A stretch of 64,000 bases of DNA from Chryseobacterium gleum (GCA_945888625.1 CAMDAH010000007.1:1-64000); one strand, 5' to 3'; counted from the first letter of the stretch, positions 36,737 to 47,452 are shown. Notes: generated by a model from the sequence alone, not told the origin. Made by a program: numbers and translations.

Positions 36737-39180
36737 AAAAACTAAAAGCACTGGTTATCTTTCTTTCTTTGGCTCAATTTAGTTTCGGTCAATTAACTTT
36801 AACAGGACCAGACTATCTTCCAGCAAATCCTTTAAATTGTGCAGGGATAATACCGCCTGCCGGAGGTACAAACTTCACCGACGGACCCACTAATTATTTG
36901 CCTAATATGAATGAAATCGTCGTTTTTTGTCCTGATTTGACACAAGGCTCAAAGGTTTCAATTGCGTTCGCAACAAACATTGGATTTACCTTTAACATCC
37001 ACCCCACAGATACCTTATATGTCTACGATGGCCCATCCATTGCTTCGCCTTTACTTGGTGCCTACAATTCAGGAACTAATCCAAATGGTTTTTTTGTACA
37101 GGCATCATTTCAAAACAATCCATCAGGTTGTTTGACCTTAAGATTTAAGTCCAATGGAAGTAACGAAGGAACAGGATGGGATGCAAATGTAGCCTGTGGC
37201 AATCCACAACAACCGTTTTTTCCTCACATACAAGCTTATATTAATGGTACAGGTGCAAACGCATTAAACCCGATAGATACTGGATATGTTGATATTTGTT
37301 TTGGAGATTCTATTTTATTTGTTTCCACTGCAAACTTTCCATACGCGTCAGAAATCACCAACACAGGGTACTCACAGAATGCTAATAATTGTTCTTATCA
37401 ATGGACGATTGGTGGCATCGGCCAATTTAACAATGACTCACTTTGGTTTACTCCACCTCAACGTGCCGGCTATTTTGTGGACTTACGTATAACCGATATT
37501 TTTCCGCTTATCGAAAGAATAACTTGTAAAGTGAGGGTTTCACAATTACCTAGTTTCGCTGGCACAGGTCCTTTCCAAGATACCGTTTGTTTGGGGGAAA
37601 ACACCCTGTTAATTGGCGGTGTTACCCCTCAAGATACCGTTGGGGTAGCTATTCCAAATGGTGAATTTCAAATTGGGGGTATTTTTGCAGGATTAACATA
37701 TCTTCCTGATGGATCGGGGGCACAATACCAAACAAATATTGCCATCTCTGGATTTGATGACAGTACACTTATAACCGGCGCAGGTGACTTTGACCAATTG
37801 TGTATCGACATCGAGCACTCCTATATTGGCGACTTAGAAATTTCATTAACCTGTCCCACTGGTGTAGTTGTTTCCTTGATGAATGCCTATAATCAATTTG
37901 GTGAAATGATTCCGGGAGGTTGTGGAAATGGAATTGGAACATTTTTGGGAAATGACACGAATTTGGACGGAGGTGCCCCAGGGTCACCTGTTTGGACCTA
38001 CTGTTTTTCTCCTACAATGGCTACATTGGGTTCTATCTGTTCAGAAAACGCAGCAGGGAATTTTATTACCAACTCTTATGGATTTCCTTCAATGAATCCC
38101 AATGGTGTTTACCTACCAGATGGAAATTTTAATGACTTTATCGGTTGTCCTGTCAACGGAAATTGGACCATCACCGTGCAAGACAATCAAGGAATAGACG
38201 ATGGATATATTTTTCAATGGGGACTTTATTTCAACGCGTCACTTTATCCTGAATCTGAAGGATACCAAAATTCAGTTGTTTCTGATTTTTGGTCGAACAA
38301 CCCCTCCATCATATCTGGACAGCTAGACACTGCGATAATAATACAACCACTTATTGCAGGTACTTCTTTTTACACTTACAATGTGGTTGATGACTTTGGG
38401 TGTAGTTATGACACTACAGTAACTTTAGAAGTGTTGCCCTTACCCTATATTTTTAATGACACAGTTGCCTGTAACCTGTTCTATCAAGTACAGAACTCCT
38501 TTTCATTCAATGGAGGAACATGGGCCTGTTCAGATACGGCTATTGATTTTTCAAATATCACTGCGCTAAATCCGATAATTACTACAACAAGCCCAGGTAT
38601 TTATTTAGTTACCTACACAGACTTCGCATGCAGCAAAATAGATTCCGCCGTTATTGAATTTCCTCCGTACGTGTATACACAAGTGTTGGACTCAGCAATT
38701 TGTTTTGGTGCGGAAATAGTAATAAATGCAGCAACCATCAACTCCGGAAACATTCAGCAGGGATATGATCCCCCGTTTACATTAGACTGGAATACCGGTT
38801 CTTCTGGACCGTCAATAACTGTTAATACAGCCGGAAATTACGCAGTTACAATGGCAAATGTTTGCCACTCCAGTAGCGATACAGCCACGATAACAATCAA
38901 ACCTTGCGACATTGAAGTGCCGAATATAATTGTCTTATCATCAGCAGCGGGTAACCATATTTTTAACGTTGACTACGATGGAATTGCCACTTTTGAATGT
39001 TTTATTTTGAACCGTTGGGGGAATATTATTTATACTTACACTGACCCAGCAGGTGGTTGGGATGGGAAAGCACAAGACGGGAAACTCGTGGAAGAAGGGA
39101 CTTATTTTTACAAAATCAACGCAACTTTTGATGGTGGAATTGAAATCGAAAAGCATGGTTTTGTTTACGTAAAATACTGA
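36733..39180 (+). CDS. Large T9SS type-B (gliding-motility-associated C-terminal domain) secreted protein with CUB-like and P-domain-like modules
   Basis: CUB-like DTLYVYDGPSIASPLLG...FQNNPSGCLTLRFKS; P-domain-like DLEISLTCPTGVVVSLMN...GNWTITVQDNQGIDDGYIFQWGL; C-terminal FILNRWGNIIYTY...WDGKAQDGKLVEEGTYFYKI. Confidence 0.9.
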   Translation: MKKLKALVIFLSLAQFSFGQLTLTGPDYLPANPLNCAGIIPPAGGTNFTDGPTNYLPNMNEIVVFCPDLTQGSKVSIAFATNIGFTFNIHPTDTLYVYDGPSIASPLLGAYNSGTNPNGFFVQASFQNNPSGCLTLRFKSNGSNEGTGWDANVACGNPQQPFFPHIQAYINGTGANALNPIDTGYVDICFGDSILFVSTANFPYASEITNTGYSQNANNCSYQWTIGGIGQFNNDSLWFTPPQRAGYFVDLRITDIFPLIERITCKVRVSQLPSFAGTGPFQDTVCLGENTLLIGGVTPQDTVGVAIPNGEFQIGGIFAGLTYLPDGSGAQYQTNIAISGFDDSTLITGAGDFDQLCIDIEHSYIGDLEISLTCPTGVVVSLMNAYNQFGEMIPGGCGNGIGTFLGNDTNLDGGAPGSPVWTYCFSPTMATLGSICSENAAGNFITNSYGFPSMNPNGVYLPDGNFNDFIGCPVNGNWTITVQDNQGIDDGYIFQWGLYFNASLYPESEGYQNSVVSDFWSNNPSIISGQLDTAIIIQPLIAGTSFYTYNVVDDFGCSYDTTVTLEVLPLPYIFNDTVACNLFYQVQNSFSFNGGTWACSDTAIDFSNITALNPIITTTSPGIYLVTYTDFACSKIDSAVIEFPPYVYTQVLDSAICFGAEIVINAATINSGNIQQGYDPPFTLDWNTGSSGPSITVNTAGNYAVTMANVCHSSSDTATITIKPCDIEVPNIIVLSSAAGNHIFNVDYDGIATFECFILNRWGNIIYTYTDPAGGWDGKAQDGKLVEEGTYFYKINATFDGGIEIEKHGFVYVKY

Positions 39181-39320
39181 TTCAACCTTATTGGCCGGTA
39201 CTACATTTATAATATTTATAGAATCGATTTACAACCAATGTGTTTCAAGATAGCCATAAACATTTACCCAAATGCCCTGTTTATCAACCAGACGTTTTTG
39301 TAATTTTGTAAATAAAGAAA

Positions 39321-40310
39321 ATGAAAATTGTTGGTGTTAATGGATTTGGGAGAATTGGTCGTTGTTTTACACGTATTGCCCTGTTTGATCCTACAATAGA
39401 GATTGCACTTGTAAATGATTTAGCTGACATTTCTATTTTAGCCCATCTACTCAAATACGACAGCGTGCATGGCAAACTTCCGTTAGATTTTGTAATTGAG
39501 GGTAACGCGCTAGTTTTCTCCAATGGAAAAACAATCAATTTTCTTCAGAAGAAAAATCCAGAAGATATCAATTGGAACGAATACAATGTGAACTACGTGA
39601 TTGAATCCACGGGCTTGTTTTTATCGAGAGAACTTGCAACAAAACACTTAAAACCAGGCGTGAAAAAAGTAATCCTTTCTGCACCATCCACAGACGCCTC
39701 GGTAAAAAGTATCGTTTTAGGTGTAAATGACAGCGAATTAGATCCAAATGATTTAATAATTTCAAACGCATCCTGCACAACTAATAACGCGGCGCCGATG
39801 ATAAAAATACTTAACGAGTTGTTTCCGATAGATGTTGCTTATATTTCCACCATCCATAGCTACACATCAGATCAACGCTTGCATGATTCTCCTCACAAAG
39901 ACTTAAGAAGAGCACGTGCTGCCAACATGTCTATTATTCCTACATCGACAGGCGCAGCAAAAGCGATAACTCAAATCTTTCCTGAACTTACTGGAAAAAT
40001 TACCGGCGGAAGCGTACGCGTTCCCGTTTCAGATGGTTCAATGACAGAACTAACACTAATAAGCCACAAAATAATTACCGCAGCAGCAATTAATGAAGCG
40101 ATGAAATCTGCATCGGAAGGTCGCTTAAAGGGAATTCTATCTTACACTGAAGATCCTATCGTTTCAGCCGACATAATCGGAAATCCAACTAGTTGTCTTT
40201 TTGATAGCGGCCTAACCCTTGTATTTAACAACCTCATTAAAGTAGTCGGTTGGTACGATAATGAAATGGGATACTCAAACCGTTTAATCGATTTAATAAA
40301 GATTATTTAA
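39321..40310 (+). CDS. gap: Glyceraldehyde-3-phosphate dehydrogenase, type I
   Basis: VGVNGFGRIGR, ISNASCTTNNAAPMIK catalytic Cys, WYDNEMGYSNRL. Confidence 0.97.
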   Translation: MKIVGVNGFGRIGRCFTRIALFDPTIEIALVNDLADISILAHLLKYDSVHGKLPLDFVIEGNALVFSNGKTINFLQKKNPEDINWNEYNVNYVIESTGLFLSRELATKHLKPGVKKVILSAPSTDASVKSIVLGVNDSELDPNDLIISNASCTTNNAAPMIKILNELFPIDVAYISTIHSYTSDQRLHDSPHKDLRRARAANMSIIPTSTGAAKAITQIFPELTGKITGGSVRVPVSDGSMTELTLISHKIITAAAINEAMKSASEGRLKGILSYTEDPIVSADIIGNPTSCLFDSGLTLVFNNLIKVVGWYDNEMGYSNRLIDLIKII

Positions 40311-41500
40311 TTTGTTAGTGCGGAAATTCCAGGTAATTCCTTTCCCTCAAAATACTCTAACAAAGCGCCACCTCCCGTACTAACGTAACTGACTTGATCT
40401 TCAAAGCCAAATTTTTGTACTGCAGCAGCACTATCACCGCCACCTATTAAACTGAATGCCCCATTCTTCGTGGCTAAGGCAACATCAGCAGCAATTGATA
40501 TTGTTCCTTTAGAAAAAGGAGTGAGCTCGAAAACCCCCATTGGTCCGTTCCAAAGTAACGTTTTGCTATTCAAAATCACCTCCCGAAAGTCGCCAATGGC
40601 TTTTTCGCCAATATCCAGTCCCATCCAATCTTTTGGTATTTTATCGCTTGAACAATTGCTTACTTGAGCCGAAGCGGAAAAAGCATCTGCAATGACGGAG
40701 TCTGCCGGCAAATGAATAGCGACTCCTTCAGATTTAGCTTGTGATAAAATGGAATTACAGGTTTCTAAAAGTTCCTCTTCGCAGAGCGAATTTCCTATTT
40801 CACCTCCCATAGCCTTAAAAAAAGTGAAGGCCATTCCACCGCCAATAATAATATGATCCGCCACAGATAATAAGTTTTTTATAATTAATAGCTTGTCAGA
40901 CACCTTAGCACCACCAATTATTGCTGTAAATGGTTTATTTCCATGCTTTATGACTTTTTGCGCTGTTTCGATTTCTCCCTGCATTAAAAACCCCATCATT
41001 TTTGCGTTTGGAAAAAAAGTTGCGATTTGGGTAGTACTCGCATGTGCTCGATGCGCGGCACCAAAAGCATCGTTTATAAAACAATCACCTAAATGCGCCA
41101 GCTTTCTTGCAAAACTAATATCTCCAGAAGTTTCTTCTTTGTGAAACCGAACATTTTCCAAAAGCAAAACCTCTCCTGGCTGCAATTCTTTGGCCAAGGT
41201 TTGGGCGTCTTCGCCGATGCAATCCTCTGCAAAATATATTGTTTTACCTAACAAGTCAGCAAGACAAGAGCGTAATAAGCGCAAAGAACAATCCTTATCA
41301 AAACCAAATTTGGGACGCCCAAAATGCGACAACAAGATAACCGCTCCACCACCCTTGAGCACATGTGAAATTGTGGGGATAGCAGCCCTGATGCGCTTAT
41401 CATCTGTTATTACTCCTTTTAACTTATCGAAAGGCACATTAAAATCAACTCGTATTAGTGCTTTCTTATTGGAAAAATCAAAATCGTTTAATGCAAACAT
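40307..41500 (-). CDS. pgk: Phosphoglycerate kinase
   Basis: KALIRVDFNVPFD, LLSHFGRP, GGAKVSDKL, GGGDSAAAVQKFG. ATG at 41500 preferred over the TTG at 41521. Confidence 0.96.
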   Translation of the reverse strand: MFALNDFDFSNKKALIRVDFNVPFDKLKGVITDDKRIRAAIPTISHVLKGGGAVILLSHFGRPKFGFDKDCSLRLLRSCLADLLGKTIYFAEDCIGEDAQTLAKELQPGEVLLLENVRFHKEETSGDISFARKLAHLGDCFINDAFGAAHRAHASTTQIATFFPNAKMMGFLMQGEIETAQKVIKHGNKPFTAIIGGAKVSDKLLIIKNLLSVADHIIIGGGMAFTFFKAMGGEIGNSLCEEELLETCNSILSQAKSEGVAIHLPADSVIADAFSASAQVSNCSSDKIPKDWMGLDIGEKAIGDFREVILNSKTLLWNGPMGVFELTPFSKGTISIAADVALATKNGAFSLIGGGDSAAAVQKFGFEDQVSYVSTGGGALLEYFEGKELPGISALTN

Positions 41501-41601
41501 TGAGAAAAAAATTATTTTCAAAATTAGCTAAAAACAAAAGAAATAAAGAAAATCTTAAGAACAAGAATTATGTGTAATTTTAACAAATAAATTAATTTAA
41601 C

Positions 41602-44277
41602 ATGACAAAAATATTTTTTATCCTTCTTGTTTTAGCTTCACTTGCAGCCTGTAAAACAAAACAAGCTTTTGAGTTACAAGACGAATTTACTTTAGAAGAC
41701 ACCCCTTTCGATGACAGTTCTGAATATATCGGCGATGATTTTGACTTTGAGGGTGAGTTTGACTTTGAGGAGGAGGAAGTTGACGTTCGTGGGATTTACA
41801 ATCCTTCTCGAACATTATTGAGTGACCTAATTCACACGAAATTAGACGTTAATTTTAATTGGGCTCAGTCGCGAATGAACGGAAGAGCTACCATAAGCGC
41901 TAAGCAACATTTTTATTCCTCCGATAGCTTAATTTTAGATGCGAAAGGAATGGACATTTTGAAAGTGACCTTAAATGGAAAGCCGCTTTCTTATACCTAC
42001 CGAGATAGCTTAAAATTATTTATTCAATTGGATAAGTCCTATAAGAAAGAGGAGGTTTTTACGATAGTCATCGACTATACAGCCAAACCTGATGAGCGAC
42101 AAGTTGGCGGCAGCCAAGCTATAACCTCAGATAAAGGACTTTTCTTTATTAATCCCAAAGGAAGCGACAAAAATCAAATGCCACAAATTTGGACGCAAGG
42201 AGAAACAGAGTCAAATTCCGTTTGGTTTCCAACAATTGACGCACCAAACGCAAAAACAACGCAAGAGATTTTCATGACGGTTGATAATAAATATAAAACC
42301 TTGTCAAACGGAAAACTTATCGCTAGTAAACAAAATGTAGATGGCACAAGAACGGATCACTGGAAACAAGATCAAGCTCATGCTCCGTATCTATTTATGA
42401 TGGCTGTCGGTGAATTTGTCACAGTAAAAGACAGCTACACACGACAGAACGGCACAAAAATGGAGGTTAACTATCTTGTTGAGCCCGAGTATGAAAAGGA
42501 TGCTAAAGCTATTTTTGGGGAAACGCCGGCTATGATAAAGTATTTCTCTGATCTTTTGGGTGTGGATTATCCTTGGGACAAATATGCACAAATTGTAGTA
42601 AGAGACTATGTTTCAGGCGCGATGGAAAATACTGGAGCAGTGATTTTTGGCGACTACGTATACAAGACAGAGCGCGAATTATTGGATGGAAATGACCAAT
42701 CTACTATAGCGCACGAATTGTTTCATCATTGGTTTGGTGATCTTGTAACATGTGAGTCTTGGGCCAATTTACCACTAAATGAATCCTTTGCAAATTATGC
42801 CCAATACCTTTGGGATGAAAAAAGATATGGACAAGACGAGGCTGACTATCAGGCAGAAAATGAGGCCAGTGGTTATTTTCAATCGGCCATGAATCAGGGA
42901 TACCATAATTTAATCTGGTTTGAGCATGGAAATAGAGAAGAAATGTTTGACGGGCATTCTTACAACAAGGGTGGACGTATATTACATATGCTTCGATCCT
43001 ATTTAGGTGATGAAGCATTTTTTAAAGGCCTAAATAATTATTTGACTTCTAATAAATATAAAGCAGCCGAAGTTCATAATCTTCGCATGGCATTTGAGGA
43101 AGTTTGTGGCGAAGACCTCAACTGGTTTTTTGATCAATGGTTTTTATCTAAAGGGCACGTGATCATACATACAGCTCAAAAAATCAATCAAGAAAAGAAT
43201 ACCGTTTCCATATCTATTAAGCAACGCCAAATAAGACCTGACTTTCCAATTTTTAAAATTCCCGTAAAAATAGCGATTTGGGATAGCGAAGGAAAACGGA
43301 CTGAAAAAACAATTATCGACAGTTTAGAACAGACATTTACCTTCGAATTTACCGGAAAGTTAAACAATGTTTTATTTGACGAAGACCAAATGCTACTTGG
43401 AAAAGTATACGAGGACAAACCACTTGAGCAATTCATCCATCAATACTATAATTCCCCGCGATATAAAGCGAGGTTAACTGCACTAAATCGTGCTGCAAAG
43501 AAAAAAAATAGTGCCACGGATAAACTTATTTTTGATGCGCTAAGCGATAAGCATTGGGATATAAAATCAAAAGCTATAGAGGCATATTCTTCTCCATCTA
43601 ACATGCTACCTGAAGAAGCATTAGCCGTATTAAAAAACATTGCTTTAACAGAAAGTAAATCAAACGTTCGTTCACTCGCAATAAAAAAAATGAGTCCTTC
43701 AGCTACTGAACCACTCATTAGCCTTTGTAAAACCGTTATTGCAAAAGACCAATCTTACTTGGTTATTGCTACAGCACTAGAAAAGTTAGCCGATTTAGAT
43801 ACAGCAGAGGCCGTTATTCAAGCAAGAAACTTAATTAAATTAAACAATCCTAAATTAACGATTAAAGCGGTAAATGTTTTAGGGACTTACGGATCACCAG
43901 AGGACTACCCATTTCTTGAAACATTAAATTTAGTAGACAAACCAAAAGGTGAAGATCAATTAAATGCCATGATTGCTTATACCTTATTTATTATTCGTCA
44001 GGACATAAACCTGCAAGAAAAATCATTAGCTGTATACAGTTATTTAACTGATGTTGGAAACAAATACACCAAAATGTGGTTGTCTAGAGCCATCGAATAC
44101 ACTATTGAACAATACACAGAAAAGTCAAGCATACTAGAAAATGAAATTGCGGAAGATGAAATGGCCAAAGCTTTTAGTGAAGCAACAAGCAAAAAAGCCT
44201 TACGACAACGTTATGAAGACCTGATTAACAACCTAAGTCCAATGGTTATAGAAGAAGAAACCATAGACACTTATTAG
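41602..44277 (+). CDS. M1-family metallopeptidase lipoprotein with C-terminal HEAT-like region
   Basis: Lipobox LAACK; GAMENTGAVIF and HELFHHWFGDLVTCESWANLPLNESFA (HExxH-18-E). Confidence 0.94.
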   Translation: MTKIFFILLVLASLAACKTKQAFELQDEFTLEDTPFDDSSEYIGDDFDFEGEFDFEEEEVDVRGIYNPSRTLLSDLIHTKLDVNFNWAQSRMNGRATISAKQHFYSSDSLILDAKGMDILKVTLNGKPLSYTYRDSLKLFIQLDKSYKKEEVFTIVIDYTAKPDERQVGGSQAITSDKGLFFINPKGSDKNQMPQIWTQGETESNSVWFPTIDAPNAKTTQEIFMTVDNKYKTLSNGKLIASKQNVDGTRTDHWKQDQAHAPYLFMMAVGEFVTVKDSYTRQNGTKMEVNYLVEPEYEKDAKAIFGETPAMIKYFSDLLGVDYPWDKYAQIVVRDYVSGAMENTGAVIFGDYVYKTERELLDGNDQSTIAHELFHHWFGDLVTCESWANLPLNESFANYAQYLWDEKRYGQDEADYQAENEASGYFQSAMNQGYHNLIWFEHGNREEMFDGHSYNKGGRILHMLRSYLGDEAFFKGLNNYLTSNKYKAAEVHNLRMAFEEVCGEDLNWFFDQWFLSKGHVIIHTAQKINQEKNTVSISIKQRQIRPDFPIFKIPVKIAIWDSEGKRTEKTIIDSLEQTFTFEFTGKLNNVLFDEDQMLLGKVYEDKPLEQFIHQYYNSPRYKARLTALNRAAKKKNSATDKLIFDALSDKHWDIKSKAIEAYSSPSNMLPEEALAVLKNIALTESKSNVRSLAIKKMSPSATEPLISLCKTVIAKDQSYLVIATALEKLADLDTAEAVIQARNLIKLNNPKLTIKAVNVLGTYGSPEDYPFLETLNLVDKPKGEDQLNAMIAYTLFIIRQDINLQEKSLAVYSYLTDVGNKYTKMWLSRAIEYTIEQYTEKSSILENEIAEDEMAKAFSEATSKKALRQRYEDLINNLSPMVIEEETIDTY

Positions 44278-44408
44278 ACAAAATCAAGGTGTGTTTAACT
44301 TAAGCACTAAAATTAAATGTTAAAAAAAAATAAAAAAAATTGAAGCTATTAAAATATTTATTAGTTTTGATTAATTATACGTCAAATAAACTGATTAAAA
44401 TTTAAGTA

Positions 44409-44867
44409 ATGATAGCAATTGGAGACCAACTACCTAAAATAAATGGGATAGACCAGCATGGAAATGAAATTAATTTTTCGGAGTCTGCAGGTAAAAAAAC
44501 AGTAATTTATTTTTACCCCAAAGACGATACGCCGGGGTGTACTGCTCAAGCATGTAATATAAGAGATAACTACGCGTTACTGCAAGAAAATAATATACAA
44601 ATTATAGGCGTCAGCGCGGATTCTGTTGGCTCCCACCTCAAGTTTATTCAAAAGTATGACCTTCCATTTTCATTAATAGCGGATACAAACAAAGAAATAA
44701 TAAACGCGTTTGGCGTTTGGGGAGAAAAGAATTTTATGGGTAAAACATATGATGGTATTCATCGAACAACTTTTTTAGCGAATGAAATTGGTCAAGTGAT
44801 CTCGGTGATTAAAAAACCAAATACAAAAAATCATACAATAGAAATTCTTGAATTATTTAATAGTTAG
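44409..44867 (+). CDS. bcp: Thioredoxin-dependent thiol peroxidase (peroxiredoxin Bcp)
   Basis: YFYPKDDTPGCTAQACNIRD. Confidence 0.94.
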   Translation: MIAIGDQLPKINGIDQHGNEINFSESAGKKTVIYFYPKDDTPGCTAQACNIRDNYALLQENNIQIIGVSADSVGSHLKFIQKYDLPFSLIADTNKEIINAFGVWGEKNFMGKTYDGIHRTTFLANEIGQVISVIKKPNTKNHTIEILELFNS

Positions 44868-44946
44868 GAAGTTCGTAAATAGTTTACGTGCTACGTCAAT
44901 AACTTTGTTGTATTAAAAATTTATAAAAAAAATTAAATTAAAAAAA

Positions 44947-45978
44947 ATGGCAAAAAAAGAAGTAAATGAAGAGAAGCTAAAAGCGCTTCAATTAACAATG
45001 GAAAAATTAGATAAAACATACGGAAAAGGTTCTGTAATGAAATTAGGTGACTCGCCGGTAGAAAAAGTGGAGGTTATTCCAACAGGATCATTAACATTAG
45101 ATTTAGCGTTGGGCATAAATGGCTATCCAAAAGGACGAGTTGTTGAAATATACGGACCGGAATCATCTGGTAAAACAACACTTGCTATCCATGCAATTGC
45201 AGAAGTCCAAAAACAAGGTGGAATTGCAGCATTTATTGATGCAGAACATGCATTTGATCAATTTTATGCTAAAAATCTGGGTGTTGATATCGCTAATCTA
45301 CTAATTTCACAACCAGACAATGGGGAACAAGCGTTAGAAATAGCAGACAATTTAATTCGATCTGGTGCAATTGACTTAATTGTGATTGACTCCGTAGCCG
45401 CTTTAACGCCGAAAGCAGAAATTGAAGGAGAAATGGGCGACTCACAAATGGGGCTTCAAGCAAGACTAATGTCTAAAGCACTAAGAAAATTAACAGGTTC
45501 AATTAATAAAGCGGGTACTTGTTGTATCTTTATTAACCAATTAAGAGATAAAATTGGCGTCATGTTCGGAAATCCAGAAACGACAACAGGAGGAAATGCA
45601 CTGAAATTTTACTCCTCTATTCGACTAGATATAAGGCGTTCAACGCAACTAAAAGACGGCGAAGAAATTGTGGGTAACCGCGTAAAAGTCAAAGTTGTAA
45701 AAAATAAAGTAGCGCCGCCTTTTAGAAAAGCCGAATTTGACATCCTTTATGGATCAGGGATTTCAAAGATTGGCGAGATAATCGATTTAGGTGTTGAACT
45801 TAATGTACTTAAAAAAAGTGGTTCATGGTTTTCGTATGGTGAAACAAGATTAGGGCAAGGACGCGAATCCATCAAATCGATTTTATTAGATAACCCAGAA
45901 TTAGCTGAAGAACTTGAATTGAAAATAAAAGCTCAACTAGAACAACCAGGAGCCCAAACTCAAATTCTTCAGGACTAA
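44947..45978 (+). CDS. recA: Recombinase RecA
   Basis: [54 protein letters not shown]. Confidence 0.98.
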   Translation: MAKKEVNEEKLKALQLTMEKLDKTYGKGSVMKLGDSPVEKVEVIPTGSLTLDLALGINGYPKGRVVEIYGPESSGKTTLAIHAIAEVQKQGGIAAFIDAEHAFDQFYAKNLGVDIANLLISQPDNGEQALEIADNLIRSGAIDLIVIDSVAALTPKAEIEGEMGDSQMGLQARLMSKALRKLTGSINKAGTCCIFINQLRDKIGVMFGNPETTTGGNALKFYSSIRLDIRRSTQLKDGEEIVGNRVKVKVVKNKVAPPFRKAEFDILYGSGISKIGEIIDLGVELNVLKKSGSWFSYGETRLGQGRESIKSILLDNPELAEELELKIKAQLEQPGAQTQILQD

Positions 45979-45988
45979 ATTATTGTGA

Positions 45989-46023
45989 CTATAAAAAAGA
46001 GGAAGAAAACCTCTTTTTTATAG
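45989..46023 (+). terminator. Intrinsic terminator of recA (potentially bidirectional)
   Basis: Perfect 14-bp inverted repeat ctataaaaaagagg / cctcttttttatag, loop aagaaaa. Confidence 0.8.
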
Positions 46024-46032
46024 AATTATTCT

Positions 46033-46061
46033 TTTGGAATTAATATTTTCCATTAAATTTG
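46033..46061 (+). promoter_or_regulatory. Candidate promoter for the 46078 lipoprotein
   Basis: TTTG (46033-46036), 17 nt, TAAATTTG (46054-46061), ATG at 46078. Confidence 0.5.
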
Positions 46062-46077
46062 GTAAAAAATCTAAACC

Positions 46078-46794
46078 ATGAAAAAAATTTTATTATTGAG
46101 TGTATTATGCACTTTAGGACTTTCAATTAGTTCTTGCAAGAAAAAAGGTTGTACAGACGCTAGCGCTGTAAACTACAACAGCATTGCTAAAAAAGATGAC
46201 GGATCGTGTTTATACAAACCGTTTTTAACTTTAAATGGTGCTGCAACTGTTACCTTAAATGTAGGCGCTACCTATACTGACGCAGGAGCAACAGCAACGA
46301 ATAAAGACGGGTCAGCAGTAACGGTAACCGTTAATCAAGCACAAGTTAATACAGCACAAACAGGAAGTTACACGGTAACTTATACAGCAACAAATGCCAA
46401 TGGTACCACTTCAGCGTCTCGAACAGTGAATGTTGTAATCGGTACAGAAAATTGGACAGATCCAACTGCTACATGGGTAAGCTCATCTACTTGCAGTGGA
46501 ACTCAATTTCCTCTTTCTGCAGATCCAGTAATCGCGGCCGGTGGCGGTGCAAACCAAGTTACTATAGACAACATGTTCAACCTTGTTGGAGGTATGGCAA
46601 CAGGAGTAGTAAATGGTGCAGCAATCTCAATGGCTCAACAAACTGTTAACATTACCATAGGAGATGTAAACTTTTCTGGAGTTGGGTCAATGAATAGTAC
46701 AGGAACACAATTTCAAATTACGTATACCTACGAAAATACAGCACCAATTATTGGTGGCTCTGGTACTTGTGTTGCCATCTACGACAAACAGTAA
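46078..46794 (+). CDS. Lipoprotein with GCTDxxAxNYNxxAxxDDGSC motif and DUF5011/bacterial-Ig-like domain
   Basis: Lipobox ISSCK; GCTDASAVNYNSIAKKDDGSCLY; LNVGATYTDAGATATNKDGSAVTV...GSYTVTYTATNANGTTSASRTV. Confidence 0.85.
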   Translation: MKKILLLSVLCTLGLSISSCKKKGCTDASAVNYNSIAKKDDGSCLYKPFLTLNGAATVTLNVGATYTDAGATATNKDGSAVTVTVNQAQVNTAQTGSYTVTYTATNANGTTSASRTVNVVIGTENWTDPTATWVSSSTCSGTQFPLSADPVIAAGGGANQVTIDNMFNLVGGMATGVVNGAAISMAQQTVNITIGDVNFSGVGSMNSTGTQFQITYTYENTAPIIGGSGTCVAIYDKQ

Positions 46795-46812
46795 TTAAAC
46801 CCGAATTTTTTT

Positions 46813-46842
46813 AAAAGGCTAGCAAAAATGCTAGCCTTTTTT
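46813..46842 (+). terminator. Intrinsic terminator after 46794
   Basis: aaaaggctagca-aaaa-tgctagccttttTT hairpin with T tract. Confidence 0.85.
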
Positions 46843-47045
46843 AATGGGCCCTATTTTAAACATACGTTTGGTGATTCTATATTTCACTTTGTAACTAATT
46901 CGTGAAATCAAAACACCATAAAATATGGCTACATGGCTTTTAATGTGATAAACGCGATTGGCCAAACAAAATTCACCTTGCCACCAAGTCTTTAAATTAA
47001 TTTTGACTTGATTATACTAAGCGCGCACAGAAAACTGAAAAACGA

Positions 47046-47450
47046 TCATTTTGCCAACATTCCATTTTTACCAAACTGGCTAATGTATACAAAATTTTTA
47101 GCGGTGATAGAATGGGATGTAAACAGAAATTGCTTGTCATAAAGCACTTCATCCACCCAAAAACTCACCCAAAATTCGTTATTTAAACCAAATACATCAG
47201 GAATAATAGACTCTATCTTTGCCACTTCATTTGGAAGTAACACCTCCAAACTGTGTCGCAAAGTCGCTGTCTTTACCTCATCACGTGTAAGAGGATCCTC
47301 ACCAAAACCAGCACTCGTTATAATTATACCCTCAAGAATATCCTCTCGCTGATTCCATAAATAAACATTATACTCGTTGGTTGTATCATCCTCCAAAATA
47401 ACAACTACATCGACACCCTTTACTACAGGCCCTAATAAATCATCTTTCAT
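47046..47450 (-). CDS. Hypothetical protein
   Basis: 134 aa acidic soluble protein, 2-nt gap to the upstream serine hydrolase; no family recognised. Confidence 0.7.
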   Translation of the reverse strand: MKDDLLGPVVKGVDVVVILEDDTTNEYNVYLWNQREDILEGIIITSAGFGEDPLTRDEVKTATLRHSLEVLLPNEVAKIESIIPDVFGLNNEFWVSFWVDEVLYDKQFLFTSHSITAKNFVYISQFGKNGMLAK

Positions 47451-47452
47451 CT

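Noticed and set aside
44281-44408. AT-rich intergenic stretch as a possible ncRNA or attachment site
   Set aside because: No stable hairpin or conserved motif visible; plain A/T-rich spacer.
46850-47040. 190-bp gap as a possible tRNA or small RNA gene
   Set aside because: No cloverleaf arms or CCA-type acceptor pattern seen; needs tRNAscan/Infernal to be certain.
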